A stretch of DNA of 64,000 bases from Muribaculaceae bacterium. Its GTDB lineage: Bacteria; Bacteroidota; Bacteroidia; Bacteroidales; Muribaculaceae. Numbering within the stretch: position 1 is the first letter of the stretch; each line of letters starts with the position of its first letter. The position numbers and the translations under genes are program-made. The DNA lies in NCBI GenBank assembly GCA_029062005.1, contig JAIDQZ010000026.1, positions 1 to 64,000 of the forward strand. The letters run 5' to 3'. Below, one piece after another: positions 8,114 through 17,800 of the stretch. The notes beneath the pieces were generated by a model, which searched no databases, was not told the DNA's origin, and saw only the letters and a list, made by a program, of their open reading frames with translations.

Positions 8114-8935
8114 TCAATTAAGTTGTTCTCTTAAGGCTTTACGTTGCTTCTTTCTATCTTCAACCGCAAGTATGATATTTTTGCATCGTTCAAGATAGCT
8201 AAAAAAGTCGTTTTTATCCCAGACTGTCAAGTCTACCACACCCCCGGCATTATTAAGCAATTGGACGCAAGCATCTATACGATATTCCATATATTTATTG
8301 AATATATCAGATTCGTGTACAGCTAAAAAATTCATAAGTCCTTGAAGCGGTGCCCTATTACTCATTAGAAACGGAGCCGCCGCCACTCCTCTGGAACGTA
8401 TATTCTGATGAGTGAACAGTCGCTCAGTCAAAGTATAATCAAAATCAGCACCATTATTACCAACTCTTTCCACTGTCGCATAAACAGACCAGTAAAGGCC
8501 ATGAAGCCAATTACGAACAACGCCTTGCCCGTAAAGCCAATGTTCCTTTATATAGTTTGGATTTACTATTTCTTCCTCATCGATTTTCTCCCAACGTTTA
8601 CGTACATAAGGCATCAAAACGCAATGGGACAGAAAAACCCATATTTCACGTTGAGCTACTTGTAAAGGGCTTAGATTAGGAAACGCTTCAAATAAAATTT
8701 TAGCTGCTTCAAAATCATAACGGGCTTTGTTCTTGGCATCATTAGGAGGAACGGCCGTTAACATTCGATCACATAAATCTTCTGGAATTTCAATTGGAAC
8801 GTGATGCGTACCTTTCTGCTCTTCAGCAAACTCAAGCCAATTGAAATCAGGATTCTTATAATGAATCATATTATCCTCCACAGAATTTGAGAGGGTATCA
8901 ACAAAGTCTTTTGTAAAAATGCGTTGTCTACTCAT
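8114..8935 (-). CDS. DUF6339-like protein
   Basis: A 273-residue protein recognised by pattern as DUF6339: an alpha-helical protein with LFEAFPNLSPLQVAQREIWVFLSH, split by the core motif PYVRKRWEK and followed by the NWLHGLYWSVYATV and LTERLFTHQNIRSRG segments. No catalytic motif is visible. It overlaps the preceding gene by 8 bases and is followed directly by the methyltransferase, so the operon is tightly coupled. The family is uncharacterised and is seen beside DNA methyltransferases in restriction-like loci (recollection, not searched). A structural or adaptor role within the complex is inference. Confidence 0.65.
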   Translation of the reverse strand: MSRQRIFTKDFVDTLSNSVEDNMIHYKNPDFNWLEFAEEQKGTHHVPIEIPEDLCDRMLTAVPPNDAKNKARYDFEAAKILFEAFPNLSPLQVAQREIWVFLSHCVLMPYVRKRWEKIDEEEIVNPNYIKEHWLYGQGVVRNWLHGLYWSVYATVERVGNNGADFDYTLTERLFTHQNIRSRGVAAAPFLMSNRAPLQGLMNFLAVHESDIFNKYMEYRIDACVQLLNNAGGVVDLTVWDKNDFFSYLERCKNIILAVEDRKKQRKALREQLN

Positions 8936-9794
8936 GGTCTTCTGGATTTAAATAATGAGAAATATGTTTAATGGCATTCTCGCGAGGACAACGGAGCAAT
9001 ATGTCCACGATTTCGGAGGCCTGTTCGTAGAGAACAGTAATAGAATCATCCTCCAACTCAATATCAATATCGGATAAAGATTGAATGTACTCTTTTAAAA
9101 ATATACACCAATCCTTTTCTGCATAAGTGCAATCTTTAATCTTTAGCACAGCCTGCAAGAAGGCTTCCCTTACGATAAGTCCATTAGATAACCATGGATA
9201 ACCTCCATCACAGGTCTCAAAATCACGATAAATGGAGGCTGGACATTCTATTTGGATTTTATCACCATCAAATTTAAAGTTAAAATTATCAATCCCATCT
9301 TTACGAACATACGATACAAAGTCACTCAAGTTTATTAAGTTATTCACGGCGCGTAGTGAAACTCGTTTTTCATCTAAAAATGCAATCGTTGCACCTTTTT
9401 CAAAATCAACTATACCCTCATAATCATCACTAACGTTCTGAAATGGAAATCCATTGATTTTATTTACTGCAACAATTGAAGCCGTACATGTAAAAGTATT
9501 ATATACTGCAGAGGCGGGGAATGATAGTTTCAATGGAAGAGAGTCCGACTGTTCTTTTTGAGAGAAATATGTCTTTGAACATTCTACCACAATCTGGTAT
9601 TTGGCATATCCAGCATAAATCAGTTTCTCAATATCTTCGTTCGAGTTTTCCATAGAAAGCTGGATTACTATTTCTTGACCACAGTCATCAATAGTAATCT
9701 CAAGACTAGCCTTTGGTTCGTCACCAATAAAATCCTCTGTCCATCCCCATATTGGATGTGGATATACAGCGTTCTTATCGAGTTTCATATGCAT
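8928..9794 (-). CDS. Hypothetical operon protein between GHKL ATPase and DUF6339
   Basis: A 288-residue soluble, acidic protein with no recognised family. The first half is beta-rich (ASLEITIDDCGQEIVIQLSM, then KYQIVVECSKTYFS). The second half is helical, with acidic IDIELEDDSITVLYE near the end. Its start overlaps the ATPase stop by 20 bases, using MHMKLDKN; an ATG two codons later is equally possible. Genes in this slot of GHKL-containing restriction-like operons tend to be partner subunits, so a non-catalytic component of the ATPase complex is the best guess. Confidence 0.6.
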   Translation of the reverse strand: MHMKLDKNAVYPHPIWGWTEDFIGDEPKASLEITIDDCGQEIVIQLSMENSNEDIEKLIYAGYAKYQIVVECSKTYFSQKEQSDSLPLKLSFPASAVYNTFTCTASIVAVNKINGFPFQNVSDDYEGIVDFEKGATIAFLDEKRVSLRAVNNLINLSDFVSYVRKDGIDNFNFKFDGDKIQIECPASIYRDFETCDGGYPWLSNGLIVREAFLQAVLKIKDCTYAEKDWCIFLKEYIQSLSDIDIELEDDSITVLYEQASEIVDILLRCPRENAIKHISHYLNPEDHE

Positions 9795-11850
9795 TAGGTG
9801 ATAAAGAATAGTTAATAGACTTGTTTACTGGAGTAAAATATATTATGTTCGCCTGATCCTTGTACAGATTAAATCCACGAATCTCATTATTATTTTCACC
9901 ACAGATATATAATCCAGCTTCAACCTTTTCAAGTTCAAGAGGAACGTTCCCTCCACCAAGTGTGGAAATGTACAATGCAAGAGAGCATCCTACACAATCC
10001 TTAGGAGAACGAATAATCAGCTTACTTGTAAACTCCGAATCAGATAATGGTATTAGTTTGAAAGCGCTTGGTAATAATTTAAGCTCTCGAAGGTGCTTAA
10101 CCTCATTGTTTCCTACTTCACTATTATGATTACCATTTTCAGACTCGAATTCATCCTTTTCGATTCGTCCTGAGAATTTTTCAATAGGTGGTTTTGGACG
10201 TGGAGGAGTTGGAGGTGTCGGAGTAGGTGGATCTACGGGATCATCGGATTCCGTAGTCACAACTCTTCTTCCTCTTTTGGTCTTACTCGTTTGCCCTTTA
10301 CGTTTCTTTTTCTTACTTCTCCCTGTTTCCAAAATCATCATGCCACCTCTTGATCCTTTGTTTACAGATTTTATTTCATCCAATTCATTAGAAGTTGGCC
10401 ACACTGCATCCTCTTCAGTACTTTTAGGTTTGGCACCCCCGGCAAGATTAATGTCAAATGATGATAGAGATTGAAGAGAACGCTCCTCGTTTTCATTATC
10501 AGGGAAAGCTAAATTAATACAAGTTTCCACAAAATCTTTGAGTTGATTCTGTACAGATTTGATAGTCTCCTTGTCTTCTTTTGAAAGACGACGCAATTCT
10601 GCATTATCCCAATGATCATGAGTAACATCTTCGATTTTACGGAGTTCAGAACTACCTTTGTTTACGACAACAACACATTTATATCCCCTATGCTCTCTTT
10701 TACGACTCACCTCAATAGTCATGAGCTTGTCACGCATGTAGATAATCGTATCGCGAGATTTTGACTTCAGCTCGTCGCTTTTCCAAAGATAAAATGTAGC
10801 GCTAAAATTATCCCACTTCTCAGGAGTGACATCGGATGTCTTATATTTCAAATGATCATCATCTTCTCCGGCCTTTGCTACGGCTTCTGTTAAATAAGGT
10901 CTTGGACTGAAATGTACGCTAACATCGCGTTGTCTAATAGAATCAAAGACGTCATCCTCTGTATTAAAATAATGATAGATTTTATCAAGGAGATTGCTTT
11001 GAGTAAATTCTTCCTCAAAAAGATCCGCAGTAAGCTTACCCTGCCAGATAGCCATAAAGAATCCACGTAGCAGGTTTTTTTTCATTTCTATCTTTTCGTC
11101 TTCGCTGATTGCAATACCTAACACAATTGCGTCTGTTCCTGGATCAGAACGCTGTAATTCTTCGGGAATATCTTCTCCTTTTCCAGGGTGTACCCCGTTT
11201 TCCGAGTCATAAAATCCATGAGCTTTAAATCTTTGGCTTTCTATATTGTGGTCACATAACTTGACCACACCTTCGCAAAAAGCATCTCCTTTTATTGTTA
11301 GTGTGCTATATATCACAGCATTAATGGCTGAGTTGACAAAACCCACGGTTTTGCCAAGCCCATGACTGCCTCCGGATGAATTCTCTGGCTTATAGCTGGC
11401 ACAACTTTGACGAACACATGCATTAAAACCACTATTAACTCCAGTTTTAAATTCATCCATATAAGGCATACCCGTGGTGTTAAAATCGGAGAAAACCAAG
11501 GTCGGAAGTTCTCCACTTTTTATCCAATCTTTTAATGCGTTGATCTTAGGAGGATAAGGGTTCCTTCCATTATTATTTTTTTCGCAACTTTTGGAGGCGG
11601 CTTCAAGATGAGGCAGCAATTCTTTAGTGAGATTCGGAAAATTATCAATATTTAGGCTTAATGTGGAAACCTTAATCTTAACAGGATCGCTAGATTTCTC
11701 ATCATGTGCGTCCAACGAGTTTTGGGTATATTCCCTTATTAGATTGCGAAGGGCATATTTCTCAAATTGAGGGAATGACGCATCTTCACTGCCTTGGCCC
11801 ATATCTAATTCGCCTTTAGGAGCGAAAGTCCATTTATAGTTTTTCTCCAT
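9775..11850 (-). CDS. GHKL (HSP90/MORC-like) ATPase
   Basis: The N-terminal ATP-binding Bergerat fold is clear: the N box REYTQNSLDA has E40, N44 and D47, the second motif SDFNTTGM has D122, and the glycine-rich lid GGSHGLGK occupies 160-167. Such ATPases clamp as dimers on DNA or clients. MORC- and MutL-like versions are known in restriction-modification operons. Downstream come an S5-like middle part, a Lys/Arg-rich segment (about residues 515-540), a proline-rich tether and a C-terminal beta domain. At 691 residues it is the largest protein of its operon and probably its motor or gate. Confidence 0.8.
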   Translation of the reverse strand: MEKNYKWTFAPKGELDMGQGSEDASFPQFEKYALRNLIREYTQNSLDAHDEKSSDPVKIKVSTLSLNIDNFPNLTKELLPHLEAASKSCEKNNNGRNPYPPKINALKDWIKSGELPTLVFSDFNTTGMPYMDEFKTGVNSGFNACVRQSCASYKPENSSGGSHGLGKTVGFVNSAINAVIYSTLTIKGDAFCEGVVKLCDHNIESQRFKAHGFYDSENGVHPGKGEDIPEELQRSDPGTDAIVLGIAISEDEKIEMKKNLLRGFFMAIWQGKLTADLFEEEFTQSNLLDKIYHYFNTEDDVFDSIRQRDVSVHFSPRPYLTEAVAKAGEDDDHLKYKTSDVTPEKWDNFSATFYLWKSDELKSKSRDTIIYMRDKLMTIEVSRKREHRGYKCVVVVNKGSSELRKIEDVTHDHWDNAELRRLSKEDKETIKSVQNQLKDFVETCINLAFPDNENEERSLQSLSSFDINLAGGAKPKSTEEDAVWPTSNELDEIKSVNKGSRGGMMILETGRSKKKKRKGQTSKTKRGRRVVTTESDDPVDPPTPTPPTPPRPKPPIEKFSGRIEKDEFESENGNHNSEVGNNEVKHLRELKLLPSAFKLIPLSDSEFTSKLIIRSPKDCVGCSLALYISTLGGGNVPLELEKVEAGLYICGENNNEIRGFNLYKDQANIIYFTPVNKSINYSLSPNAYETR

Positions 11851-11855
11851 AATTA

Positions 11856-12089
11856 TTATTTGAAAGCAAACGTAGGTCTAGAAGCTTTGTTAAACTCCTT
11901 AATATAAGCGGCACGTGATTCCTTAAGTGCTTTGCTAATTTCATTGTACATAAATTCAACATCATGCTCATTATACTCATAGTTGCTACGATTGGCACAA
12001 TTAGCAAGAAGTGATAAGGTATCAACAATTTTCTGGACGCGTCCAGAGGCAACCTTCTCAAACCGCTGTCTTTTCTCTGATTTCTCCAT
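11856..12089 (-). CDS. Small helical protein heading the GHKL operon
   Basis: A 77-residue, mostly helical and basic protein (RQRFEKVASGRVQKIVDTL, then NCANRSNYEYNEHDVEFMYN). It resembles short conserved ORFs often found at the head of defence or mobile-element operons, but I cannot name the family. It stops 5 bases before the ATPase start and lies 27 bases downstream of a good promoter, so it is the first gene of the operon. DNA binding or complex assembly are both plausible. Confidence 0.6.
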   Translation of the reverse strand: MEKSEKRQRFEKVASGRVQKIVDTLSLLANCANRSNYEYNEHDVEFMYNEISKALKESRAAYIKEFNKASRPTFAFK

Positions 12090-12115
12090 TATTGTAATAA
12101 AAATAATTTATAGTG

Positions 12116-12147
12116 CAAATTTAGATAATATTTTTTACATTTCAAAA
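12116..12147 (-). promoter_or_regulatory. Promoter of the GHKL-methyltransferase operon
   Basis: A minus-strand -7 box TAAATTTG (12116-12123) and -33 TTTTG (12143-12147), 19 bases apart, match the Bacteroidetes consensus and stand 27 bases before the ATG of the first gene. No clear palindrome lies on the box, so regulation is not apparent. Confidence 0.55.
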
Positions 12148-12268
12148 TTATTGCCAATATTTTCAAAATATTGTGCAGAACTCTTCCGCCCGGGAAGGCG
12201 GAATATACCGAAAGGCTGCTTAGGATTTACACATTCTTCGCAGGCCTTTTGTGTTACCCCTAATTCCA

Positions 12269-12300
12269 TTTTGAACTTTAACTAAAAATTTGTAATTTTG
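12269..12300 (+). promoter_or_regulatory. Promoter of the acetyltransferase remnant, nearly leaderless
   Basis: TTTTG (12269-12273) and TAATTTTG (12293-12300) are separated by 19 bases. The ATG of the remnant follows 4 bases after the -7 box, so transcription would begin at or just inside the start codon. Confidence 0.45.
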
Positions 12301-12304
12301 CATT

Positions 12305-12528
12305 ATGATTGAAACAGACCGAATGATTCTTCGCTCATGGAAGCCGGGGATTTGCATTTGTTTACTGAGATGAATAAAGACGCTCGTGTTATGCGTTATT
12401 TCCCTGCAATCCTGACAGCAGAACAAACGGAATCATTCTACAATAGGATTCAATCGGAGTTTGAGCATCCCAACTTATCGTCCGATTCTCCTTTGCGAAC
12501 GCACGTGCTATATCAAATTGAGTTATAA
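12305..12528 (+). pseudogene. GNAT acetyltransferase, frameshifted and internally deleted
   Basis: The first codons read MIETDRMILRSWK, the start of a RimJ/RimL-type GNAT. A one-base shift near 12343 then moves the frame to one continuing DLHLFTEMNKDARVMRYFP. After about 25 more residues the sequence jumps to SPLRTHVLYQIEL, which is the normal C-terminus of this family (PLRxHVLYR-type ending). Roughly 100 central residues including the acetyl-CoA site are therefore missing. Two independent lesions make it non-functional. It stands 6 bases before the adenylate-kinase-like gene on the same strand and forms a cargo patch in a minus-strand island. Confidence 0.7.
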
Positions 12529-12534
12529 ACTGCG

Positions 12535-13020
12535 ATGAAGAGGGTTATTGTAATCGGCTGTCCCGGCGCAGGTAAGAGTACATTTACTCGCAAACTTGCG
12601 GCGAAAACGGGATTGCCGTTGCATTATCTTGACATGATTTGGCATCGGGCTGACCGCACGGTTATTGGACGTGAAGAGTTTGATAGGGAGTTAGACAAAC
12701 TCGTAACGGAAGATGAATGGATTATTGATGGTAATTACGCTCGAACACTTCCCATGCGTCTCGCTCACTGTGACACAGTGTTTTTCTTTGATTTACCGTT
12801 GGATATATGTATCGAGGGTGCTAAATCACGACTTGGAAAGAATCGTGTCGATATGCCGTGGGTGGACGATGAATTAGATCCCGAATTCTTACAGTGGATT
12901 ATAGATTTCCCTCGTGATGTTGCTCCTGAAATTGAGCGTCATCTGAAAAACTTTGATAAAACCATAATCCGTTTTCATTCAAGAGAAGAGTCTGACGAGT
13001 TCATCGAGACGTTGAAATGA
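12535..13020 (+). CDS. Adenylate-kinase-like P-loop protein (FlaR-like)
   Basis: The 161-residue protein has Walker A GCPGAGKST at residues 8-16, the LHYLDMIWHR helix and a WIIDGNYARTLPMR segment typical of the small AAA/adenylate-kinase-like group annotated as topology-modulation protein FlaR. It is complete, with family length about 165-180. Small-molecule or nucleotide phosphorylation is likely but the substrate is unknown. It is co-directional with the broken acetyltransferase and opposite to every neighbouring gene, which suggests one insertion event brought both. Confidence 0.75.
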   Translation: MKRVIVIGCPGAGKSTFTRKLAAKTGLPLHYLDMIWHRADRTVIGREEFDRELDKLVTEDEWIIDGNYARTLPMRLAHCDTVFFFDLPLDICIEGAKSRLGKNRVDMPWVDDELDPEFLQWIIDFPRDVAPEIERHLKNFDKTIIRFHSREESDEFIETLK

Positions 13021-13210
13021 AAATAGCGGATAACTCTGATTGATATGTCAGTGTAATCCGCCTATGATGTTATTGATAGGATTATTTCTTGTTTATAATT
13101 CCGGAGTTGATGTTACCGTAGCGCTGGAAGTGTGCAAGCAGTTTATCCATTTGGTCAACTGTGTGGATCGGGATTCTCTCTTTTGTTGATTTGCTTTCGC
13201 GTAATATTTG

Positions 13211-14458
13211 TTAGATAGTGCGAACATTGGTGCTCTCAAATGGTTTCTCAAACACTTTCTTAACAAAGCGGGCGATAACACCACCTTGCAAGCGTAAGAA
13301 TTTACCTACGTTGTAACCAAGGTGCTTTAAGTCTTCTTTTGTATGATGATTGCTGCGCAGATTTACAGGCGTGAATGGCGGAGTGGTATTAACAGTCCAG
13401 ATCTTTGCATTGTGGTGTAGCTTGTGCAGCTCATCGACTTCCAGATACGGCTGCATCATGTGGGTTATGTAGGCACATAGAAATTCTATCTGAGCAAGAC
13501 TGAATTTCATATCTTCCTCTTGAAGTTCCTTATGTGCGGTTTCGCATTGTTTCTTCTGAACAAGAATCTCATCGGGTATCTCACCATGCTCCTTTCGTAT
13601 TTCGTATGCTTTCAGAGCCTCTTCAAGTTCTGTAAGGAAGTAAGGCTGACCATCTGCTGATACATATACGTCGTGCTCTTCATGTTCAATGAGAAATTTT
13701 CCATTATCTTGAGGAACACGATTCTGAAAACCGATTGATGAGAAGCAGCCGACGGGAGTGCCATAATGAGGCTGCACTCTGACGTGAGTATTTCCGCATT
13801 TAATCTCCTCTTGAATATTGGCAGGCTGTAACGATAACCATTCGTGATATGCTTCCTCAATTTCATCAAATGATTTACCCTCCATGTATTCCTCAAAGGA
13901 TGGACTGTTGTCACCATGAGGAATAAAGGTTTGCCTATCTATCGAGTTTTCTTCGGGGAGATCATCTTCCGGATTGTCAAAATAGTCTTTTCCTGCTAAT
14001 ATCTCATCGTCAGAGAGCCCTTCGCCAACATAAGCTTCAGAGCCATCAGCAAAATGGACATGACACATTCCATCGCTACATTCAATAACCTCAAATTTGC
14101 GACTTGTTGATTCTTTAGCAAATTCACCATCTTCTACACGCATGTCATCTTCAACAACATAAGCGATAGGCTCACATTGCATCATTTCAACTGATTTATC
14201 ATTTACGTGTATTGCAACATGTTCACCACTTGGCGTCTCTGCAACCATAACTGAAGATGTACGCTGAGTAAACAATCTTTTGAAGATTACTTCAAATACT
14301 GGTTGGAGACTGAAATACAATCCGACAAGAAGAATAAAGAAAACGTCAAAAAGGATGTTGCCGGTAAATTCATCAGTGCCAAAACGGTAAATGGCGGCAT
14401 GTCTGCCAAGCAGAGCTATGATGCCGCATCCGGCAACTACTGCACTCCAGATAATCAT
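13211..14458 (-). CDS. Membrane-anchored hypothetical protein
   Basis: A 415-residue protein with two N-terminal hydrophobic spans (about 2-18 and 34-56, FDVFFILLVGLYFSL) followed by a large acidic soluble part: a beta-rich section near 75-130 (MCHVHFADGSEAYVGEG), a helical middle, and a basic tail. No family is recognised. It lies between the cargo patch and the helicase operon and shares the minus strand with the latter, but 370 bases separate them. It may be an independent accessory gene of a mobile element. Confidence 0.6.
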   Translation of the reverse strand: MIIWSAVVAGCGIIALLGRHAAIYRFGTDEFTGNILFDVFFILLVGLYFSLQPVFEVIFKRLFTQRTSSVMVAETPSGEHVAIHVNDKSVEMMQCEPIAYVVEDDMRVEDGEFAKESTSRKFEVIECSDGMCHVHFADGSEAYVGEGLSDDEILAGKDYFDNPEDDLPEENSIDRQTFIPHGDNSPSFEEYMEGKSFDEIEEAYHEWLSLQPANIQEEIKCGNTHVRVQPHYGTPVGCFSSIGFQNRVPQDNGKFLIEHEEHDVYVSADGQPYFLTELEEALKAYEIRKEHGEIPDEILVQKKQCETAHKELQEEDMKFSLAQIEFLCAYITHMMQPYLEVDELHKLHHNAKIWTVNTTPPFTPVNLRSNHHTKEDLKHLGYNVGKFLRLQGGVIARFVKKVFEKPFESTNVRTI

Positions 14459-14829
14459 TTTGTCCCTGGTAGGGGGGAGCGAAGCTCCTCAATCGCGGGG
14501 CGTGTCTGTCATTTTTGAATTTTATAAGTGAGAATTAAATGTTTTAACTCTCTAATAGACAATTTAACCCCGCGATTTGTTCACATTTCGAGCGGAATTG
14601 TTATTCCGAGCCTACTAATGCAATCGCACGCACAATATATCATATAATAGCTAAAACAATTAAAATTATTTATTATACGGTATATTGAGCCGTAAATAAT
14701 ATCATATAATAGTCAAGGAAATACGTCTGCCAAGTCCTCAGAAATGAGAAATAGGGTGGTGTGCTGCGCATCAGCGTTGCTGTTATGGCGTCGGTCAACA
14801 CGGTAAAGAATGCTATTTATCAGCATATC
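14459..14829. other. Non-coding spacer with inverted and direct repeats
   Basis: No supported gene fills this stretch. It holds two exact 10-base arms, AATCGCGGGG (14491-14500) and CCCCGCGATT (14568-14577), 67 bases apart, and the word ATATCATATAATAG twice (near 14638 and 14699). A 37-codon minus-strand ORF (14713-14826) starts 3 bases after the helicase stop codon. The arms could fold into a long-range hairpin or mark the ends of a lost element. The small ORF is possible but unsupported. Confidence 0.4.
14713..14826 (-). CDS. Possible 37-residue ORF after the helicase gene
   Basis: Directly after the helicase stop (TGA, three bases, ATG) a frame opens for 37 codons: LYRVDRRHNSNADAQHTT, then LFLISEDLADVFP. 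It is too short to judge and has no recognised family. Position suggests translational coupling, but it could equally be a conserved intergenic sequence read by chance. Confidence 0.2.
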   Translation of the reverse strand: MLINSILYRVDRRHNSNADAQHTTLFLISEDLADVFP

Positions 14830-17800
14830 TCATGATTTATCTTTCTTTATACGCCTAAGTGGGCAAAGGTCTATAAGTAACTTATCGGTTTCATCTGGTG
14901 TAAGTACACTTTCAAGTGCTTCTGCCAGTTCCTCTTGTCTGGGTTGTCCAAAAGTAAGGCGATAAAGTCCTAAAATCTTCATCATTTCAGAATATCGCGT
15001 TATATCCTGACTGAATTGATATAAAGGAACGATTCTCTCAATAGAGACTCCATTTGAATCAAAATGCCATCCAGGCACAATGTCACAAGGGAATTTTGCA
15101 AGTTCTTTGTCTTTACTTGCCAATTCAAACAATTTATCCCATGGTTTTTCTTCACCATTAATTGATGAAATGTATTTGTCTGCAACTCTTTGACGAATCA
15201 CTTTTCCACGAAATCTATTAATTCTTCCTTCTCGTTGCTCAAAATCTATTGAATTATTTGGAAGATTCCAATGGATTATTTTTCTGCAATACCAATGAAA
15301 ATCCAATCCTTCCTGTCCTATGCTTGTTGTAGCCAACACAAAAGGTCTGAACGGTGAATTAAAAGCCTCGCGAATATTCGTTGCACGGACTTCACTTCCT
15401 TGGTTACTTTTTGCGTTTACGCCAAAAGCCGCCGCGTAGTGAGAGCGGAGATAATGCCGAACATCATTATCATCAGGTTCTTTTTTGCAGAAACTGGCAG
15501 AATCGTCAACTTTTAGATTAGTTGTACGCATAGACAGGACATTGCATATGGATTTACCCATTTCAATTGGATTATCATATTCGTTCAAGAGCATAAAAAC
15601 ATATTCATCCAAGACAGCCTGAATATTACCGTCGATACAATATTGTATGACCTTTTGCCAGTAATCAAGAGATTTCTGCGGATATTGCAATTCCAAAATA
15701 GCTATGCTTTCAGGTTTGTTGAACAGATCTATAAAGGCAAGTCCTATCTGGAACGCTGTGGATAGAACATCATTTGAAGTGTCAAAATATCTTTTCAATG
15801 CTCTGTATGCACATATTGCAGGCGAACCTAATGATAGTTGCACCATTAGTTTAGCTTGCTTTCGGATTTCCTTAGAAGAAACCTTTCTTGGAAAGACTGG
15901 CAATTTAGGTTGCTTCTTGTCAAGGATTGAACGTAGTTCTCTAAGATATTCTTTCGTAAGTATAGTATCTATATTCCTTTTTGAGATTGGATTTTCTATT
16001 TTGTTCAACCAGCTATTCTCGAATGCCTGGTCATTAACCATAGGATATGCCCAGCTGATGTGAGTATTCTCCCTGTCATTGTCATTTCCATAGATTTCAC
16101 AGAAACTGGTAATCTGTTCGGCTTGTTTCGGGTATAGTTCTTCTATAATATCCCTCGATGACTTCTTTGAGTTGACGAAGCCCAAAGGATCGGTTATTTG
16201 TTCTATATAACGACTTGGATATGCAAGCAAGAGTGTAGTCATGTTTTTCAATTCACTTGCAAAGTTAAGGCGTCGGTATGGTTTTCTAGCTTTATCACCC
16301 TGCGAGGCAACACGCTTATCGGCGAAATACTTCGCACCTTCTTCTTTAGGCATCATTCCAATGCTTTGCTTCTCCGCTTCATACGACACCAGTGTGGCAA
16401 TCATTTTAGGCACTAACTTCCACGCAGAGAAAACTAAGGTTTTGGTGAAATCCTTTTGTCCCTTAAAAGCTCCATCCAGATTATAATAACTCATTGATGG
16501 AGGACTCCATAGGAGCCTTGAATCCCTGCGCATTCCTTTCATCAGTAGGTTGAGTTTGCCATTAGGCCAATGTCCATTTTTAGGGAATTCGTATCTGTTA
16601 ATCTCCGCCAGATTAACGAATGCATTCTTAGATAGGGGAATAGACACATCTGATGCCTTTTCCCCAACTTTATAGTCTCGAAGAAATGACATGGCGTAAG
16701 GTGCGGACTTTGCATAATCAATGGGAGATGGAGCATTCTCCTGTCTGCGTTCGTAAATGCTTTTGAATACATTGTCTAAATGCAAAAAATCCTCAATTCC
16801 CTGCTTGGTGACAGGAAGAGGACTATCTTCCTTAGGAACAATCATTGCATTGGGATCATTTGAAGCAATGATTTTCTCTGTCCTGACTATAACTCTGTAA
16901 TAGACATCCTCTACGTAATGTTTAAGTTTCTGTATTTCATCCAGGACCGGCTCCTTGTCTTCTATGTTTTTAAGCGATAGCATTCTTGAAAATATACCAC
17001 TTCTCGCTTCTTCATAACGATGCCAATCAATATCGGTTCCTTCATACAGGAATTGAAGTACTCTCTTCAATTCCTTGTAGTGTTGTTCATTATTTTTCTC
17101 ATCATGTTTGTTGGTGAAAGCCTTAAACGGTGTTGCACTGAGCATAAGCACTTTTGCATTTTGATGAGAAAACACTTTCTGTGCAATAGTTGCCTGCTCA
17201 CTGGATGACTTGGTATCCAACAGCTGACTATAGCGTTGAAACTCGTCCATGATGAAGATGTCAGCATCCATCAAAGAAAGACATACATCTGTCAGTGTCC
17301 GGCGAAGTTTCCCGATTGTCTCCGCATAAATATCCCACATTTTATCAGTTCTTCTATCAAACCGTGTCGCTACAGTTCTGATGAAATCCAACAGTGTCAT
17401 CTTCCCATCCAGTCCATAGTGTCTGTAGCACTCCGGGCACGAATACTGGTCTACATATGACTTGCCAAGAGATTCAATATAAAGTTCCGGGAAATTGTCG
17501 CGTAGCCGTTTCCTAAGGGAAGATGACTCGTACTGTGGTTGCCAAGAGCCTTCTTTTAATCTCCAGAACCCTTCCATCAATTTGCCGAAACGCACTTTAT
17601 GTTTCCTTATCTCCGGATCCTTTTCCAGGATAGCATACAGCATTAATCGTTCTTCCTTAATACCGAGTGTTGAGGCTTCATTGAAAGAAGTGTCGGGGGT
17701 CAAGGAATAGATACAAAACTCAACATTATCGTAGTATGGTTTATAAGCCAGCAGTGAAATCCTGTTCACCTGACTTACCACACAACGCTTATCTTTTGTG

